Positions 16,817 to 26,915 of a stretch of 64,000 nt of DNA are shown piece by piece. The DNA is from Nocardia cyriacigeorgica. Lineage in GTDB: Bacteria > Actinomycetota > Actinomycetes > Mycobacteriales > Mycobacteriaceae. The notes below the pieces were generated by a model. It did no database searches. It was given only the letters and a program-made list of their open reading frames with translations, and had not been told where the DNA came from. The position numbers were made by a program, and so were the translations under genes. Numbering within the stretch: the stretch's first letter is position 1; each line of letters starts with the position of its first letter. The stretch is from contig NZ_JAAGUY010000003.1 in assembly GCF_010868145.1 (NCBI RefSeq), positions 124,001 through 188,000 of the forward strand, written 5' to 3'.

Positions 16817-18574
16817 GTGATCACCCGCCTCTCCCGCCTGTTCCTGCGCACCCTGCGAGACGATCCCGCCGACGCCGAGGTGCCGAGCCACAAGCTATTG
16901 GTGCGCGCCGGATACGTGCGCCGCGTCGCCCCCGGCGTCTACTCGTGGCTGCCGCTGGGCCTGCGGGTGCTGCGCAGGGTTGAGCAGGTGGTGCGCGAGG
17001 AGATGGACGCCATCGGCGCCCAGGAGATCTCACTGCCCGCGCTGCTGCCGCGCGACCCCTACGAGACCACCAACCGGTGGACCGAATACGGCGATGCGCT
17101 CTTCCGCCTCAAGGACCGCAAGGGCGCCGACTACCTGCTCGGACCCACCCATGAGGAGCTGTTCGCACTCACGGTCAAGGGCGAATACAACTCGTACAAG
17201 GACCTGCCGGTCACGCTCTACCAGATCCAGGAGAAGTACCGCGACGAGGAACGGCCCCGGGCGGGCATCCTGCGCGGGCGCGAATTCGTCATGAAGGACT
17301 CCTACTCCTTCGACCTCGACGAAGACGGCCTGAAGGCGAGCTACAACGCCCACCGCGAGGCCTATCAGCGCATCTTCAACCGGCTCGGCGTCAAGTACGT
17401 CATCGTGGCCGCCACCTCCGGCGCCATGGGCGGCAGCGCCTCCGAGGAGTTCCTCGCCGACAGCCCGGTCGGCGAGGACACCTACGTACGTTGCCCCGAA
17501 TCCGGATACGCCGCCAATGTGGAGGCCGTGGTCACCCCCGCCCCCGAACCGCTGGCGATCGAGGGGCAGGCGGAGGCCGTCGTCCACGACACCCCCGACA
17601 CCCCCACCATTGCGACCCTGGTCGACTGGGCCAACGGCGCCGGTATCGCCGAGCGTTACGGCCGCGCGGTCACCGCGGCCGACACCCTGAAGAACGTCAT
17701 GGTCAAGCTGCGCCACCCGGATGGCAAGACCGAGATCGTCGGTGTCGGTATCCCCGGCGACCGCGAGGTCGACGACAAGCGCCTCGGCGCCTCGGTCGAA
17801 CCCGCCGAGGTCGAGCTGCTCACCGACGCCGACTTCGCCGCCAATCCCTTCCTGGTCAAGGGCTACATCGGACCGAAGGGCCTGCAGGCCAACGGCATCC
17901 GCTACCTGGTCGACCCGCGAGTGGTGACCGGGACGTCGTGGATCACCGGCGCCGATGAACAGGGCAAGCACGTGGTCGGCTTGGTGGCCGGCCGCGACTT
18001 CACCCCCGATGGCACCGTCGAGGCCGCCGAGGTCCGCGACGGCGACCCCTCGCCCGACGGCCGCGGCACCCTGGTGTCGGCGCGCGGCATCGAGATCGGC
18101 CACATCTTCCAGCTCGGCTACAAGTACACCGACGCCTTCGAGGTCGATGTGCTCGGTGAGAACGGCAAGCCGGTCCGCCTGGTCATGGGCTCCTACGGTG
18201 TGGGTGTATCCCGGATGGTCGCCGTGATCGCCGAACAGCAGCACGACGACAAGGGCCTGCGGTGGCCCGACGCCGCCGCGCCGTTCGACATCCACGTCGT
18301 CATCGCCAACAAGGACGCCGCCGCCCGCACCGGCGCCGAAGAGGTCGTCGCAGGCCTCGACGCCAACGGCCTCGACGTGCTGTTCGACGATCGCACCGCA
18401 TCGCCCGGCGTCAAATTCAAGGATGCCGAACTCCTCGGCATGCCCTGGGTGCTGGTCATCGGCCGCGGTTGGGCCGACGGCAAGGTCGAACTGCGCAACC
18501 GCTTCACCGGGGAATCCGAGGACATCCCCGCCGAATCGGCCGTCGACGCGGTGATCGCCAAGATCCGCGCCTGA
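16817..18574 (+). CDS. proS: Prolyl-tRNA synthetase
   Basis: 585 residues, the bacterial-type enzyme with an editing insertion. Class II core: [20 protein letters not shown] at the N-terminus, motif 2 region [20 protein letters not shown] at about 141-160, and the C-terminal [12 protein letters not shown] of the anticodon-binding domain. The YbaK-like editing domain, which clears Ala-tRNA(Pro), lies between about 225 and 400 ([20 protein letters not shown]). A frame opens further upstream, but GTG 16817 gives the family start [20 protein letters not shown] and lies eight bases after TACCCT, a leaderless arrangement. A terminator follows. Confidence 0.97.
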   Translation: MITRLSRLFLRTLRDDPADAEVPSHKLLVRAGYVRRVAPGVYSWLPLGLRVLRRVEQVVREEMDAIGAQEISLPALLPRDPYETTNRWTEYGDALFRLKDRKGADYLLGPTHEELFALTVKGEYNSYKDLPVTLYQIQEKYRDEERPRAGILRGREFVMKDSYSFDLDEDGLKASYNAHREAYQRIFNRLGVKYVIVAATSGAMGGSASEEFLADSPVGEDTYVRCPESGYAANVEAVVTPAPEPLAIEGQAEAVVHDTPDTPTIATLVDWANGAGIAERYGRAVTAADTLKNVMVKLRHPDGKTEIVGVGIPGDREVDDKRLGASVEPAEVELLTDADFAANPFLVKGYIGPKGLQANGIRYLVDPRVVTGTSWITGADEQGKHVVGLVAGRDFTPDGTVEAAEVRDGDPSPDGRGTLVSARGIEIGHIFQLGYKYTDAFEVDVLGENGKPVRLVMGSYGVGVSRMVAVIAEQQHDDKGLRWPDAAAPFDIHVVIANKDAAARTGAEEVVAGLDANGLDVLFDDRTASPGVKFKDAELLGMPWVLVIGRGWADGKVELRNRFTGESEDIPAESAVDAVIAKIRA

Positions 18575-18588
18575 TACCTCGACTCCGC

Positions 18589-18620
18589 TGCGCCCCGGTT
18601 CCGTGCGGGACCGGGGCGCA
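18589..18620 (+). terminator. proS terminator hairpin
   Basis: TGCGCCCCGGT (18589-18599) pairs perfectly with ACCGGGGCGCA (18610-18620) over a 10-base loop that can itself form CC/GG pairs. It lies 15 bases after proS; there is no T-run. Confidence 0.6.
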
Positions 18621-18625
18621 GGCGT

Positions 18626-18976
18626 GTGCGGGTCGAATTGCTTCCGGCCCTACCGATACGCGATTCTTCGGGCGTGGAGATTTGGACGGACGGCACCCGG
18701 CGCTTCGAGGTGAACTCCTACTACTGCCTACCCGACAGTGCGTGGACCTGGGAACTGGTCGAGCTCTCCGACTCGTACAACGCCACGCCACGCCTCTCGG
18801 TCTCCGTCCCGGACGCGACCCCGGAAGACGGCCAGTTCGTACCCGACGACGTCGCCCAGGTGGACGTGCTGTGCAGTAGCGGGCGAGTGCCATGGCGAAT
18901 CCTGCGCCGATTCATCGGCCTCATCGAGGAATCCGGCGACATCCGCGACGCGGCCGCTGAGGGCGGCTCCCACTGA
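18626..18976 (+). CDS. Small conserved-looking hypothetical protein
   Basis: 116 residues from GTG 18626. Acidic and soluble, with patterned Trp and Tyr residues (RRFEVNSYYCLPDSAWTWEL; VPWRILRRFIGLIEESGDIR). The composition and codon usage look real, but I do not recognise the family. The start is only five bases past the proS hairpin, with no clear Shine-Dalgarno site. It may share transcription with the FAD dehydrogenase 90 bases downstream. Confidence 0.55.
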   Translation: MRVELLPALPIRDSSGVEIWTDGTRRFEVNSYYCLPDSAWTWELVELSDSYNATPRLSVSVPDATPEDGQFVPDDVAQVDVLCSSGRVPWRILRRFIGLIEESGDIRDAAAEGGSH

Positions 18977-19066
18977 GAGGGATTCTCGGGCAGGGTGGGA
19001 TGGGTCGGCCGCCACCATGGGCGTGGGCTCCGGGATGAGACCACGGGCTGTGGAAAGGAATTCGGG

Positions 19067-20545
19067 ATGGGTGCCGTGCGGTTCGAGGAAGAATTCGATG
19101 TGGTGGTCGTTGGGGTGGGGGCGGCAGGCGCTGCCGCGGCGTTGAGTGCGCATATGGCGGGGGCGCGGGTCGTGGTGCTCGAGAAGGCGGACGCCGCGAC
19201 CGCGGGCGGAAACACCCGGGTGTCCGGGGCCGGATGGTTCATCAACCGTGCCCCGGAACGGGCAGCGGAGTTCCTGCGATCACTGTGCGGCCCCTACCCC
19301 GTCGCAGACGATGTGGTCGAGGCGTGGGCTCGGGAAACGGCGCTGAACTCCGACTGGCTGCGCGCACTTGGCGCCGAGGTGGGGGCGAGTGCGCAGTACC
19401 ACACCGAGGCCGAGTACCTGACGCTCGACGGTGCCGATTGCTACGCGGGTATGGACACCGTCGGCGCACAGATGGGCAACTTCCTGCTCTACGACTTCCT
19501 GCTCGGCGCCCTGACCGCAGCCGGCATCGAGGTGCGCTTCCGCACGGCCGCCGAGGAGCTGATCACCGACGACGGCGCGGTGACAGGCGTGGAAACCGCC
19601 ACCGGGCAGCGGATCGGCGCGCGCGGTGGCGTCGTCCTGGCGACGGGCGGGTTCGCCGCGAATCCCCGGATGGTTCGCGACTACCTGCGCCTGACCGACG
19701 CGCCGATCTGGGGATCGCCGCATTCCACCGGCGATGGCCATCGCATGGCCCAGCGCATCGGCGCCGACCTGTGGCATATGGACAACATGATGACCATTAC
19801 CGGGGTCCGCATCGACGACGGCCCCGGCGCTTTCCTTGCGCTGTGGGCGGCCAACAACTATCTCTTCGTCGGCCCGGACGGTCTGCGATTCGTCGATGAA
19901 ACCGCAGAAAACCGGCACGGTCACATCTACCGCAACGGCGAGCTCGAACTCTTCCCGCTGCACCCGTTCCACCTGATCTTCGACGAGCGGATGCGCACCG
20001 CAGGCCCACTGAGCCCCACCAGGGAGGTGCTGCCCGTTGGATGGAAGTTGCTGATGGAGAACTTCGCCTGGAGCGCCGACAACAGCGAGGAGATCGCTCG
20101 CGGACTGATCCGTCGTGCCGACACGATCGCCGAGCTCGCCGAACTCATCGGCGCGGATCCGGCCACTCTGGAACGCACGGTCGCGCGGTACAACAAGGCC
20201 TGCGAATACGGCCGTGACGACAGCTTCAGGCGGGCGCCGAGCACACTGGGCCCAGTGTCGGAGCCGCCGTTCTACGTGCTCGACGTCGCACCCCTGCTCG
20301 GATGGAGCAACGGCGGACCGCGCCGCGACGGCAGGGCACGGGTCGTGGACGTCGACGGGGCGGCGATCGTGGGCCTCTACGCGGCCGGTGAGGTGAGCTC
20401 GACCTACAGCTGGGCCAAGGACGGCGGATTTCATATCGCCGACGCCTTGGCCTTCGGCCGGGTAGCGGGGCGTGAGGCCGCAGGTCGCGCGGCCGGAAAC
20501 GAGACCGACGACGGTGCCCGACAGATGGAACCTACGGTTACGTAG
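19067..20545 (+). CDS. FAD-dependent dehydrogenase (TcuA/fumarate reductase type)
   Basis: 492 residues from ATG 19067, preceded by AAAGGA. The FAD-binding motif VVVVGVGAAGAAAALSA is at about 12-28, followed by LEKADAATAGGNTRVSGAGW, the signature of the succinate dehydrogenase/fumarate reductase flavoprotein superfamily. The C-terminus has GLYAAGEVSSTYSWAKDGGF, the second FAD contact. The GGNTRVSG form is closest to tricarballylate dehydrogenase (TcuA); 3-ketosteroid-1-dehydrogenase relatives are the alternative. No TcuB electron-transfer partner is nearby. The substrate is unknown. Confidence 0.75.
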   Translation: MGAVRFEEEFDVVVVGVGAAGAAAALSAHMAGARVVVLEKADAATAGGNTRVSGAGWFINRAPERAAEFLRSLCGPYPVADDVVEAWARETALNSDWLRALGAEVGASAQYHTEAEYLTLDGADCYAGMDTVGAQMGNFLLYDFLLGALTAAGIEVRFRTAAEELITDDGAVTGVETATGQRIGARGGVVLATGGFAANPRMVRDYLRLTDAPIWGSPHSTGDGHRMAQRIGADLWHMDNMMTITGVRIDDGPGAFLALWAANNYLFVGPDGLRFVDETAENRHGHIYRNGELELFPLHPFHLIFDERMRTAGPLSPTREVLPVGWKLLMENFAWSADNSEEIARGLIRRADTIAELAELIGADPATLERTVARYNKACEYGRDDSFRRAPSTLGPVSEPPFYVLDVAPLLGWSNGGPRRDGRARVVDVDGAAIVGLYAAGEVSSTYSWAKDGGFHIADALAFGRVAGREAAGRAAGNETDDGARQMEPTVT

Positions 20546-20588
20546 GGGGAATCGCAGGTCAGGCCGCTTATTCGGTGCTACCCACTGG

Positions 20589-20594
20589 TAGGTT
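20589..20594 (+). promoter_or_regulatory. -10 box of the acyl-CoA dehydrogenase gene
   Basis: TAGGTT is seven bases before ATG 20602, with no ribosome-binding site between: a leaderless layout that also supports ATG 20602 over an earlier in-frame GTG. Confidence 0.45.
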
Positions 20595-20601
20595 GGCGCG
20601 C

Positions 20602-22353
20602 ATGACGAGCTCCGATGTGTTGCTGTTCAATCCGGCTTCCTACGATCCGCAGCATTTCGATGCCGAGACGCGGCGGCTGCTGCGGGCGACGATCGAGTGG
20701 TTCGAATCGCGCGGCAAGAAGCAGCTACTCGCCGATGACGACGAGGCGGTGTTCACGGCGGACTTCCTGGAGTTCGTGAAGCAGGAGAAGCTGTTCGCCA
20801 CCTTCCTCACCCCGTCCGCATACGCCGACGGTGACGACAACCGGCGCTGGGACGCGGCCCGCAACGCCGCGCTGTCGGAGATCTTCGGTTTCTACGGCCT
20901 TGCCTACTGGTACGCCGAGCAGGTGACCATCCTCGGGCTCGGGCCGATCTGGCAGAGCGACAACGAGGCCGCCAAGCAGCGCGCGGCTCGTGATCTGGCG
21001 GCCGGCGAGGTGATGGCGTTCGGGTTGTCCGAGCGTGAGCATGGCGCCGACATCTACAACACCGATCTGGTGCTCACCCCGACCGAGCCGGGCAGCGCCG
21101 ACGCCGAGGCCGGAATCCTGTTCCGCGCCAACGGCGAGAAGTACTACATCGGCAACGGCAATGTCGCGAGCATGGTCTCGGTGTTCTCCCGCCGCGCCGA
21201 TGTCGAGGGCGCCGACGGCTACATCTGGTTCGCCGCCGACAGCAGGCACGAGAACTACCACCTGCTCGGCAATGTGGTGCACCAGCAGATGTATGTGAGC
21301 ACCTTCCGCCTGGAGAACTATCCGGTGCGCGCCGAGGACATCCTGCACACCGGCCCGGAAGCCTTCAGCGCAGCGCTCAATACCGTCAATGTCGGTAAGT
21401 TCAACCTGTGCCACGGCGGTATCGGCATGGTCGAGCACTCGTTCTACGAGGCCATCACCCACGCCAACAACCGGATCCTCTACGGCAACCCGGTCACCTC
21501 CTTCCCGCATGTGCGCACCAACTTCGTCGACGCCTACGCCCGGATCGTCGCGATGAAACTGTTCAGCGACCGTGCCGTCGACTACTTCCGCAGCGCGAGC
21601 CTCGACGACCGCCGCTACCTGCTGTTCAACCCGATGACCAAGTCGAAGGTGACCTCCGAAGGCGAGGTCGTGATGACGCTGCTGCTGGATGTGCTCGCGG
21701 CGAAGGGCTTCGAGAAGAACACCTACTTCGCGCAGGTCGCCCGGCTGATCAACACGCTGCCCCGGCTCGAAGGCACCGTGCACGTCAATGTCGGCCAGAT
21801 CCTGAAGTTCATGCCGAACTACCTGTTCAACCCCAAGGACTACCCCGAGATCGGCACCCGCCTCGACGCTGCCGACGAGGCGTTCTTCTGGCAGCAGGGC
21901 CCGGCCCGTGGCGCGGGCAAGGTGCAGTTCGCGGACTGGACCCAGGTCTACGACAAGCACACCGACCTCCCCAACGTCGCCCGCTTCTACGAGCAGGCAC
22001 AGGCCCTGCGCACGCTGCTCACCACCGCGGCGCCCGATGCCGACCAGCAGCGCGACCTGGACTTCATGCTGACCATCGGCCACCTGTTCTCGCTGGTCGT
22101 CTACGGGCAGCTGATCCTGGAGCAGGCCGCCATCACCGGCCTGAACCCCGACCTGCTCGCCCAGATCTTCGACTTCCAGATCCGCGACTTCAACACCTAC
22201 GCCACCACTCTCTACGGCAAGCCCTCCGCCACCGAGGGCCAGCAGCAGTGGGCTCTCGGCGCGTTGCGCACCCCGGCCGCCGACCGCGAGCGCTTCGACC
22301 GGGTGTGGAGCGAGGTCGCCTCCTACGACGGGGCCTACGCCATGCGCCCCTGA
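20602..22353 (+). CDS. Acyl-CoA dehydrogenase family protein (long form)
   Basis: 583 residues, longer than a standard 380-residue acyl-CoA dehydrogenase. The FAD-binding middle domain shows EVMAFGLSEREHGADIYNTD at about 145-164 and GNGNVASMVSVFSR at about 185. The helical C-terminal half contains NVGKFNLCHGGIGMVEHSFY at about 264-283 and is extended by an extra helical region. This matches the large FadE-like proteins of mycolata that carry out alpha,beta-dehydrogenation of acyl-CoAs or act as acyl-oxidase-like enzymes. The catalytic base is not obvious to me. It is a single gene with its own promoter and a strong terminator. Confidence 0.8.
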   Translation: MTSSDVLLFNPASYDPQHFDAETRRLLRATIEWFESRGKKQLLADDDEAVFTADFLEFVKQEKLFATFLTPSAYADGDDNRRWDAARNAALSEIFGFYGLAYWYAEQVTILGLGPIWQSDNEAAKQRAARDLAAGEVMAFGLSEREHGADIYNTDLVLTPTEPGSADAEAGILFRANGEKYYIGNGNVASMVSVFSRRADVEGADGYIWFAADSRHENYHLLGNVVHQQMYVSTFRLENYPVRAEDILHTGPEAFSAALNTVNVGKFNLCHGGIGMVEHSFYEAITHANNRILYGNPVTSFPHVRTNFVDAYARIVAMKLFSDRAVDYFRSASLDDRRYLLFNPMTKSKVTSEGEVVMTLLLDVLAAKGFEKNTYFAQVARLINTLPRLEGTVHVNVGQILKFMPNYLFNPKDYPEIGTRLDAADEAFFWQQGPARGAGKVQFADWTQVYDKHTDLPNVARFYEQAQALRTLLTTAAPDADQQRDLDFMLTIGHLFSLVVYGQLILEQAAITGLNPDLLAQIFDFQIRDFNTYATTLYGKPSATEGQQQWALGALRTPAADRERFDRVWSEVASYDGAYAMRP

Positions 22354-22437
22354 TCCGGCACCCGACTTCCTGCCATGCGTGAGCAGGCGGGGAGCCATGC
22401 CAACCCGAGCCGCGCTGCCACCGAACAAGTCTCAGCA

Positions 22438-22468
22438 CGCCCCCGCCGAGTCGTATTCGGCGGGGGCG
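22438..22468 (+). terminator. Terminator hairpin after acyl-CoA dehydrogenase gene
   Basis: CGCCCCCGCCGA (22438-22449) pairs perfectly with TCGGCGGGGGCG (22457-22468) over a 7-base loop. It is a 12-bp GC-rich stem without a T-run. Confidence 0.7.
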
Positions 22469-22559
22469 CACTGATGGGCCGGAAAATTGCCATATGCGCG
22501 CGCGGGTGAACCCTGGCCAGAATGGCGGAGCAGGCTCATTCGATCAGGGAGGACATACG

Positions 22560-23372
22560 GTGACGATCTTGGTGACCGGCGCGACCGGGAACATCGGCCG
22601 GAAGGTAGTGGATCACCTACTGGCACGCGGCGCGACGGGGGTGCGCGCGCTGACCAATGATCCGGTCAAGGCGGATTTGCCCGCGGAAGTCGACGTGGCC
22701 GAAGGGTATGTGCGGCGGCTGGAGACGCTGCCTGCCGCACTGGACGGTGTGGATCGCATGTACCTCGCGCCGGCACCGGACACCGTCGGCGAGGTCCTGG
22801 AGCTCGCGCGTGCGGCGGGCGTACGGCACGTGGTCGACCTGTCCGGCGAACCGGAGAGCTGGTGGGGCACTGTGACCGGTGCGGTCGAGGCCAGCGGTCT
22901 GGAGTGGACACATCTGTGGCCCGGCGACTTCATGGAGAACACTCAGACTTGGGCTCAGCAGATCCGCGACACCGGCGCCGTCCGGGAACCGTTCCCCGAT
23001 ATCGCCAGTGCGCCGATCGCGATGGACGATATCGCTGCCGTCGCCGCGGTCGCGCTGCTGGACACCGACGCACATGCGGGGAAGGCCCATTGGCTCGCAG
23101 GCCCTGAAATCCTGACCCGGCGGGAGTTGGTGCGTCAGCTCGGTACGGCACTCGGCCGTGACATCGAGTTCCTCCGCGTCTCTCGCGATGAAGCGGTCGC
23201 CGCATTGACGCCGAGTATGGGCGAGAACGCCGAATGGTATGTCGACAATGTGCTCGGTGGTGGCGAGGAGAACCCGACCGCCCCGACCGAGAGCGTCGAA
23301 CAGCTCACCGGCCGCTCCGCCATCACCTTCGCCCAGTGGGCGCGAGCGAACACCGCTGCCTTCGACGTCTAG
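22560..23372 (+). CDS. NmrA-like NAD(P)-binding protein (atypical SDR)
   Basis: 270 residues from GTG 22560, with GGGAGG seven bases upstream. Rossmann motif ILVTGATGNIGRKVVDHLLA at about 3-22. The rest follows the NmrA/QOR2 pattern: VDRMYLAPAP, HVVDLSGEPESWWGTVTGAVE and WTHLWPGDFMEN. The Tyr-x-x-x-Lys pair of classical SDR enzymes is not evident, so it may be a redox sensor or an isoflavone-reductase-like enzyme. It converges with the DUF4439 gene, leaving seven bases. Confidence 0.8.
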   Translation: MTILVTGATGNIGRKVVDHLLARGATGVRALTNDPVKADLPAEVDVAEGYVRRLETLPAALDGVDRMYLAPAPDTVGEVLELARAAGVRHVVDLSGEPESWWGTVTGAVEASGLEWTHLWPGDFMENTQTWAQQIRDTGAVREPFPDIASAPIAMDDIAAVAAVALLDTDAHAGKAHWLAGPEILTRRELVRQLGTALGRDIEFLRVSRDEAVAALTPSMGENAEWYVDNVLGGGEENPTAPTESVEQLTGRSAITFAQWARANTAAFDV

Positions 23373-23379
23373 TCCGGAG

Positions 23380-23814
23380 CTACGGCTGACCGGGGAACGG
23401 TGTGGTCGGCGGCGACACCCCGAGAATCGACTGCCATATCGCAAGGCGCAGAGCACATTCGGTGAGCGCATCGACACCAGTCCGGCGCATGGCCTCCGAC
23501 TCGCCCTTCTCGACCACCGAGCGCCACGCCACCGCGGCATCGGACTCGACGGTGGCCGCCAGTTGGGCGGCCGCGACCGGATCGGTCACCGGGAACGGCA
23601 TCGTATAGGCGGCATCCGGCGGCGGCACGGTGATGCCTGCCGCTTCGACCTCCTCGATGGTGGTGTCACGTCGGACGCGATGGGCGGTGGTGTGCTCGGC
23701 CACCAGCTGGTCGCGTTCGGGGGAGGCGTAGGCCGCGATCAGGCCGTAGGCATACACGGCGGCGTGCTCGGCGCTGAGTGCGTCCAGCAGCGCGCGACGT
23801 TCGGATTCGGTCAT
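23380..23814 (-). CDS. DUF4439 ferritin-like protein
   Basis: 144 residues, all helical. EHAAVYAYGLIAAYASPERD at about 16-35 and LVAEHTTAHRVRRDTTIEEV carry the Glu/His spacing of ferritin-like four-helix bundles. Mycobacteria have a DUF4439 gene in the same place, divergent from rimP (Rv2844 by my recollection). The upstream lipoprotein gene ends 35 bases before its ATG, so the two form an operon. Metal binding is an inference. Confidence 0.75.
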   Translation of the reverse strand: MTESERRALLDALSAEHAAVYAYGLIAAYASPERDQLVAEHTTAHRVRRDTTIEEVEAAGITVPPPDAAYTMPFPVTDPVAAAQLAATVESDAAVAWRSVVEKGESEAMRRTGVDALTECALRLAIWQSILGVSPPTTPFPGQP

Positions 23815-23848
23815 ACGGCGTCCTTCCTAGCGCGGAAGCTGGGCTCGG

Positions 23849-24325
23849 TCATGCCAGCAACACCCCGGCATGCACCGCGCAGGCAGCACTGATCGAGGCG
23901 AGCAGGCCCGCCCGGTAGCCGGACTGGGTGGTCGCGAGATCGGCAGCCGCGCGCTGGGAACCGGCGAGCTGATCGCGCAGGGTGGCGACGTCGATCGGTG
24001 CCGCGGGGGCGACGGTCACCTCTGGCTGACGGCGGCTCGGTAGGGTGCCGTCGCCGTAGACGCCCACGAGACGGTCGATCTCGGTGCGCAACGCCTCGGC
24101 ATGCGCGGTGCGTTCGGCGGCGACCGCCGTCAGCGCGCCGTGGCGCTGCGGATCGAGCGCGATGGCCGCGGTGGCCGCAGCGGCGTCGGTGCGCGCTAGA
24201 AGCTCTTGTGCGGTCAGTGGATCGGGCTCGAGCGCCGATTCCTCGGCACACCCGGTGATGGCGGCGAACGCGGCGACTCCGAGCACGCCACCACCGGCCA
24301 GCCGCAACGCGGTGCGGCGGTTCAC
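23849..24325 (-). CDS. Secreted Ala-rich lipoprotein
   Basis: 158 residues if it starts at GTG 24325. The N-terminus NRRTALRLAGGGVLGVAAFA followed by AITGC combines a twin-arginine-like motif with a lipobox. The mature part is helical and His/Ala-rich (DPQRHGALTAVAAERTAHAEA), like its DUF4439 partner. It is the likely counterpart of the Ala-rich protein Rv2843 beside mycobacterial rimP. The start is uncertain because the frame is open up to 24511 and no good ribosome site marks any codon. Confidence 0.6.
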   Translation of the reverse strand: MNRRTALRLAGGGVLGVAAFAAITGCAEESALEPDPLTAQELLARTDAAAATAAIALDPQRHGALTAVAAERTAHAEALRTEIDRLVGVYGDGTLPSRRQPEVTVAPAAPIDVATLRDQLAGSQRAAADLATTQSGYRAGLLASISAACAVHAGVLLA

Positions 24326-24628
24326 CGGGTGGAAGCGGGAATCGTGCCGATCGATCGGTATGCCGGAAGTACACCCGGCCTCGGGCCGGATGGGAAGGCG
24401 GTTGGGCACCGCACTATCGTGCCAGACGCGCGCCCCGCGCCCACGCAAGGTCGGCGCCGTGCTCGTCTCCCGCACCCCTCGCAGCGCCACGTGGTCCGTC
24501 CGCGACGCCACGCGCTGGGGAAACTTGCTTGTAGCCGATCGTCCTTTACACTCTCCGGGCGCGTTACGCTAGACCTTCGGTACAGAAAATTTCCGCTCGC
24601 GCCACAACTGAACCAGGAGCCGCCCCAC
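24326..24628. promoter_or_regulatory. Divergent promoter region, lipoprotein / rimP
   Basis: 303 bases. TTGCTT (24525-24530), a 16-base spacer and TACACT (24547-24552) form a plausible promoter for the rimP-nusA-infB operon, giving a leader of about 70 bases. GGAG lies before the rimP ATG. No small gene is seen. Confidence 0.5.
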
Positions 24629-25309
24629 ATGCCGATGCCGACCGAGGAAAGGGTGAGCCAGCTCGTTGCTGGACTCGTCGAACGCCGGGGATTCGATCTC
24701 GAGGGCGTCGAGATCTCGACGGCCGGACGGCATGCCGATGCCCAGGCTCGGGTTCGGGTGATCGTGGACAGCGACGACCCCGCCGACCTCGACGCCATCG
24801 CCGACCTCAGCCTCGAGGTCTCGGCCCATCTCGACGACGCCGGTGATTTCGGTGAGTCGCCCTACCTGCTCGAGGTCTCCACACCGGGTGTCGACCGTCC
24901 GCTGAGCACCGAACGGCAGTGGCGGCGAGCCCAGGGCCGCAAGGTGCGAGTGACGCTGCGTCCCGGCGCGGAACCTCCCGATCCCGGCGGATCTGCCGCC
25001 TTCGACGCCCGAGTGGGCAAGCTCGCCGACGACTCCGTCGCGCTGGTCCTCGGCGGCAAGGCCAAGCCGCACCGGGTGAGCGTCGCGCTGGCCGATATCG
25101 CCACCGCCGTCGTCCAGGTGGAGTTCTCCCCGCCGAGCCCCCGCGAACTCGAACTCGCGGGCGGCGTCGCGCCGGGCAGGCCCGCCCCCGGCAGTGAGCC
25201 GGACACAACTGTTCCCGCGGGAGAGGACGCCGCGGACACCCGAGGAAACACCGGGGCAGCGCCCCAGCCTGTTGCAGCGTCCGATTCGACCGAAGGGACC
25301 GTGGAATGA
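24629..25309 (+). CDS. rimP: Ribosome maturation factor RimP
   Basis: 226 residues from ATG 24629, which follows CAGGAGCC. Early frames upstream overlap the divergent gene and are discarded. The N-terminal alpha/beta domain includes [14 protein letters not shown] and [20 protein letters not shown]; the family hallmark [17 protein letters not shown] is at about 75-91, and the C-terminal SH3-like domain covers [10 protein letters not shown] to TAVVQVEF. About 50 disordered residues follow. RimP helps assemble the 30S subunit around S12/S19. Its stop overlaps the nusA ATG (ATGA). Confidence 0.93.
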   Translation: MPMPTEERVSQLVAGLVERRGFDLEGVEISTAGRHADAQARVRVIVDSDDPADLDAIADLSLEVSAHLDDAGDFGESPYLLEVSTPGVDRPLSTERQWRRAQGRKVRVTLRPGAEPPDPGGSAAFDARVGKLADDSVALVLGGKAKPHRVSVALADIATAVVQVEFSPPSPRELELAGGVAPGRPAPGSEPDTTVPAGEDAADTRGNTGAAPQPVAASDSTEGTVE

Positions 25310-26334
25310 ACATCGAAATCGAAGCCTTGCGAGCGATCGTCGCCGACAAGGGGATCTCGATCGAGACCGTGATCTCCGCGATCGAGTCCGCGCTGCTGAC
25401 CGCCTATCGGCATACCGAGGGCCATCAACCCAACGCGCGCATCGACATCAACCAGAAGACCGGTGTGGTGCGGGTGATGGCGCGTGAGCTCGACGCCGAC
25501 GGCAACGTCATCTCCGAATGGGACGACACCCCGGAGGGTTTCGGCCGCATCGCGGCCACCACGGCCCGCCAGGTCGTGCTGCAGCGGCTGCGGGATGCGG
25601 AGAACGAGAAGTCCTTCGGCGAATTCTCCACCCATGAGGGCGATATCGTCGGCGGCGTCGTCCAGCGCGACGCCCGCGCCAACGCCCGCGGCACCATCGT
25701 GGTGCGCATCGGCAGCGAACTGCACGGCGCCGAGGGCTTGATCCCGCCCGCCGAGCAGGTGCCCGGCGAAAGCTACGAGCACGGCGACCGGATCAAGTGT
25801 TATGTCGTCGGGGTCTCGCGCGGCCCGCGCGGTCCACAGATCACGCTGTCGCGGACCCACCCGAATCTGGTGCGGCGGCTGTTCGCGCTCGAGGTGCCCG
25901 AGATCGCCGACGGCTCGGTGGAGATCGTCGCCGTCGCCCGCGAGGCCGGGCACCGGTCCAAGATCGCCGTGCGGTCCACCGTGTCCGGAGTCAACGCCAA
26001 GGGTGCGTGCATCGGCCCGATGGGCCAGCGCGTGCGCAACGTGATGAGCGAACTGGCGGGCGAGAAGATCGACATCATCGATTACGCCGACGATCCGGCG
26101 GCCTTCGTCGGCAATGCACTGTCCCCATCGAAGGTGGTGTCGGTCACAATTGTCGACCCCGATGCGCGGGCTGCGCGCGTCGTGGTCCCCGATTTCCAGC
26201 TCTCGCTGGCCATCGGCAAGGAAGGTCAGAACGCGCGCCTGGCCGCTCGGCTGACCGGCTGGCGCATCGATATCCGCAGCGACGCCGCACCTGACGCCGG
26301 TGGCGGGGTGCGTACGGAGGCCCGGCACAGTTGA
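25306..26334 (+). CDS. nusA: Transcription termination/antitermination factor NusA
   Basis: 342 residues, the short actinobacterial form without C-terminal acidic repeats. N-terminal RNA-polymerase-binding domain, S1 domain around 105-180 ([20 protein letters not shown]), KH1 with [20 protein letters not shown] at about 233-252, and KH2 with [19 protein letters not shown] at about 301-319. NusA binds RNA polymerase and nascent RNA and modulates pausing, termination and rRNA antitermination. It is coupled to rimP and followed directly by ylxR. Confidence 0.96.
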   Translation: MNIEIEALRAIVADKGISIETVISAIESALLTAYRHTEGHQPNARIDINQKTGVVRVMARELDADGNVISEWDDTPEGFGRIAATTARQVVLQRLRDAENEKSFGEFSTHEGDIVGGVVQRDARANARGTIVVRIGSELHGAEGLIPPAEQVPGESYEHGDRIKCYVVGVSRGPRGPQITLSRTHPNLVRRLFALEVPEIADGSVEIVAVAREAGHRSKIAVRSTVSGVNAKGACIGPMGQRVRNVMSELAGEKIDIIDYADDPAAFVGNALSPSKVVSVTIVDPDARAARVVVPDFQLSLAIGKEGQNARLAARLTGWRIDIRSDAAPDAGGGVRTEARHS

Positions 26335-26807
26335 CCGACGCTCGACGAGTGCGGCCCGGTTCGGCGGCGCGAGGAACAACCGGCCGGGATGACATGTTGG
26401 TAACTTCGGCAGGGGCGGGGTTCGGTGATCGGACCGTGGCAGCGGTAGAGTGGTCCAAGGTTCAGCACGAGCCATCGGTTTCCCCGCCCGAACGCACCAC
26501 CGAGCATCCATCGGCGCCCCAGCGCCCGGCCGCTCCGGTGCGAACGTGCATCGGATGCCGGAAGCGCGAGCTGGCCGCCGAACTGTTGCGGATCGTGGCA
26601 CGAGAAGACGACGACGGTGACGTCGTTGCGATCGTTCCCGATACGCGGCGCAGACTTCCCGGAAGGGGTGCCTGGTTGCACCCCGTTTCCGCCTGTCTGA
26701 GCACTGCGGTTCGGCGCCGAGCGATCGGCAGAGCACTACGAGTGTCCGGACATCTGGATATCTCAGCCCTGGAGCATTACCTCGAGAACAGGCACGAGCA
26801 CTCATGA
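26331..26807 (+). CDS. ylxR: YlxR-family (DUF448) RNA-binding protein
   Basis: The YlxR domain is clear: [20 protein letters not shown], then [20 protein letters not shown] and [10 protein letters not shown]. YlxR is a small nucleic-acid-binding protein encoded between nusA and infB in many bacteria. The full frame from TTG 26331, which overlaps the nusA stop, gives 158 residues, but the first 65 are unlike the family, so the true start may be a later codon such as ATG 26394 or GTG 26436. Confidence 0.8.
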   Translation: MTDARRVRPGSAARGTTGRDDMLVTSAGAGFGDRTVAAVEWSKVQHEPSVSPPERTTEHPSAPQRPAAPVRTCIGCRKRELAAELLRIVAREDDDGDVVAIVPDTRRRLPGRGAWLHPVSACLSTAVRRRAIGRALRVSGHLDISALEHYLENRHEHS

Positions 26808-26915
26808 GCACACCGTGAAGTACCAACGATGACGTCCATCGGAGATAACCCGAGGTCGTGCGGGCCCCGTCCCTGAACAACGGTGGCGCTGCTCGACCTC
26901 TCAGTGAGGAGAGCA

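Noticed and set aside
20725..22428. 567-codon open frame antisense to the acyl-CoA dehydrogenase gene
   Set aside because: No recognisable motif; it follows from third-position bias in the sense gene.
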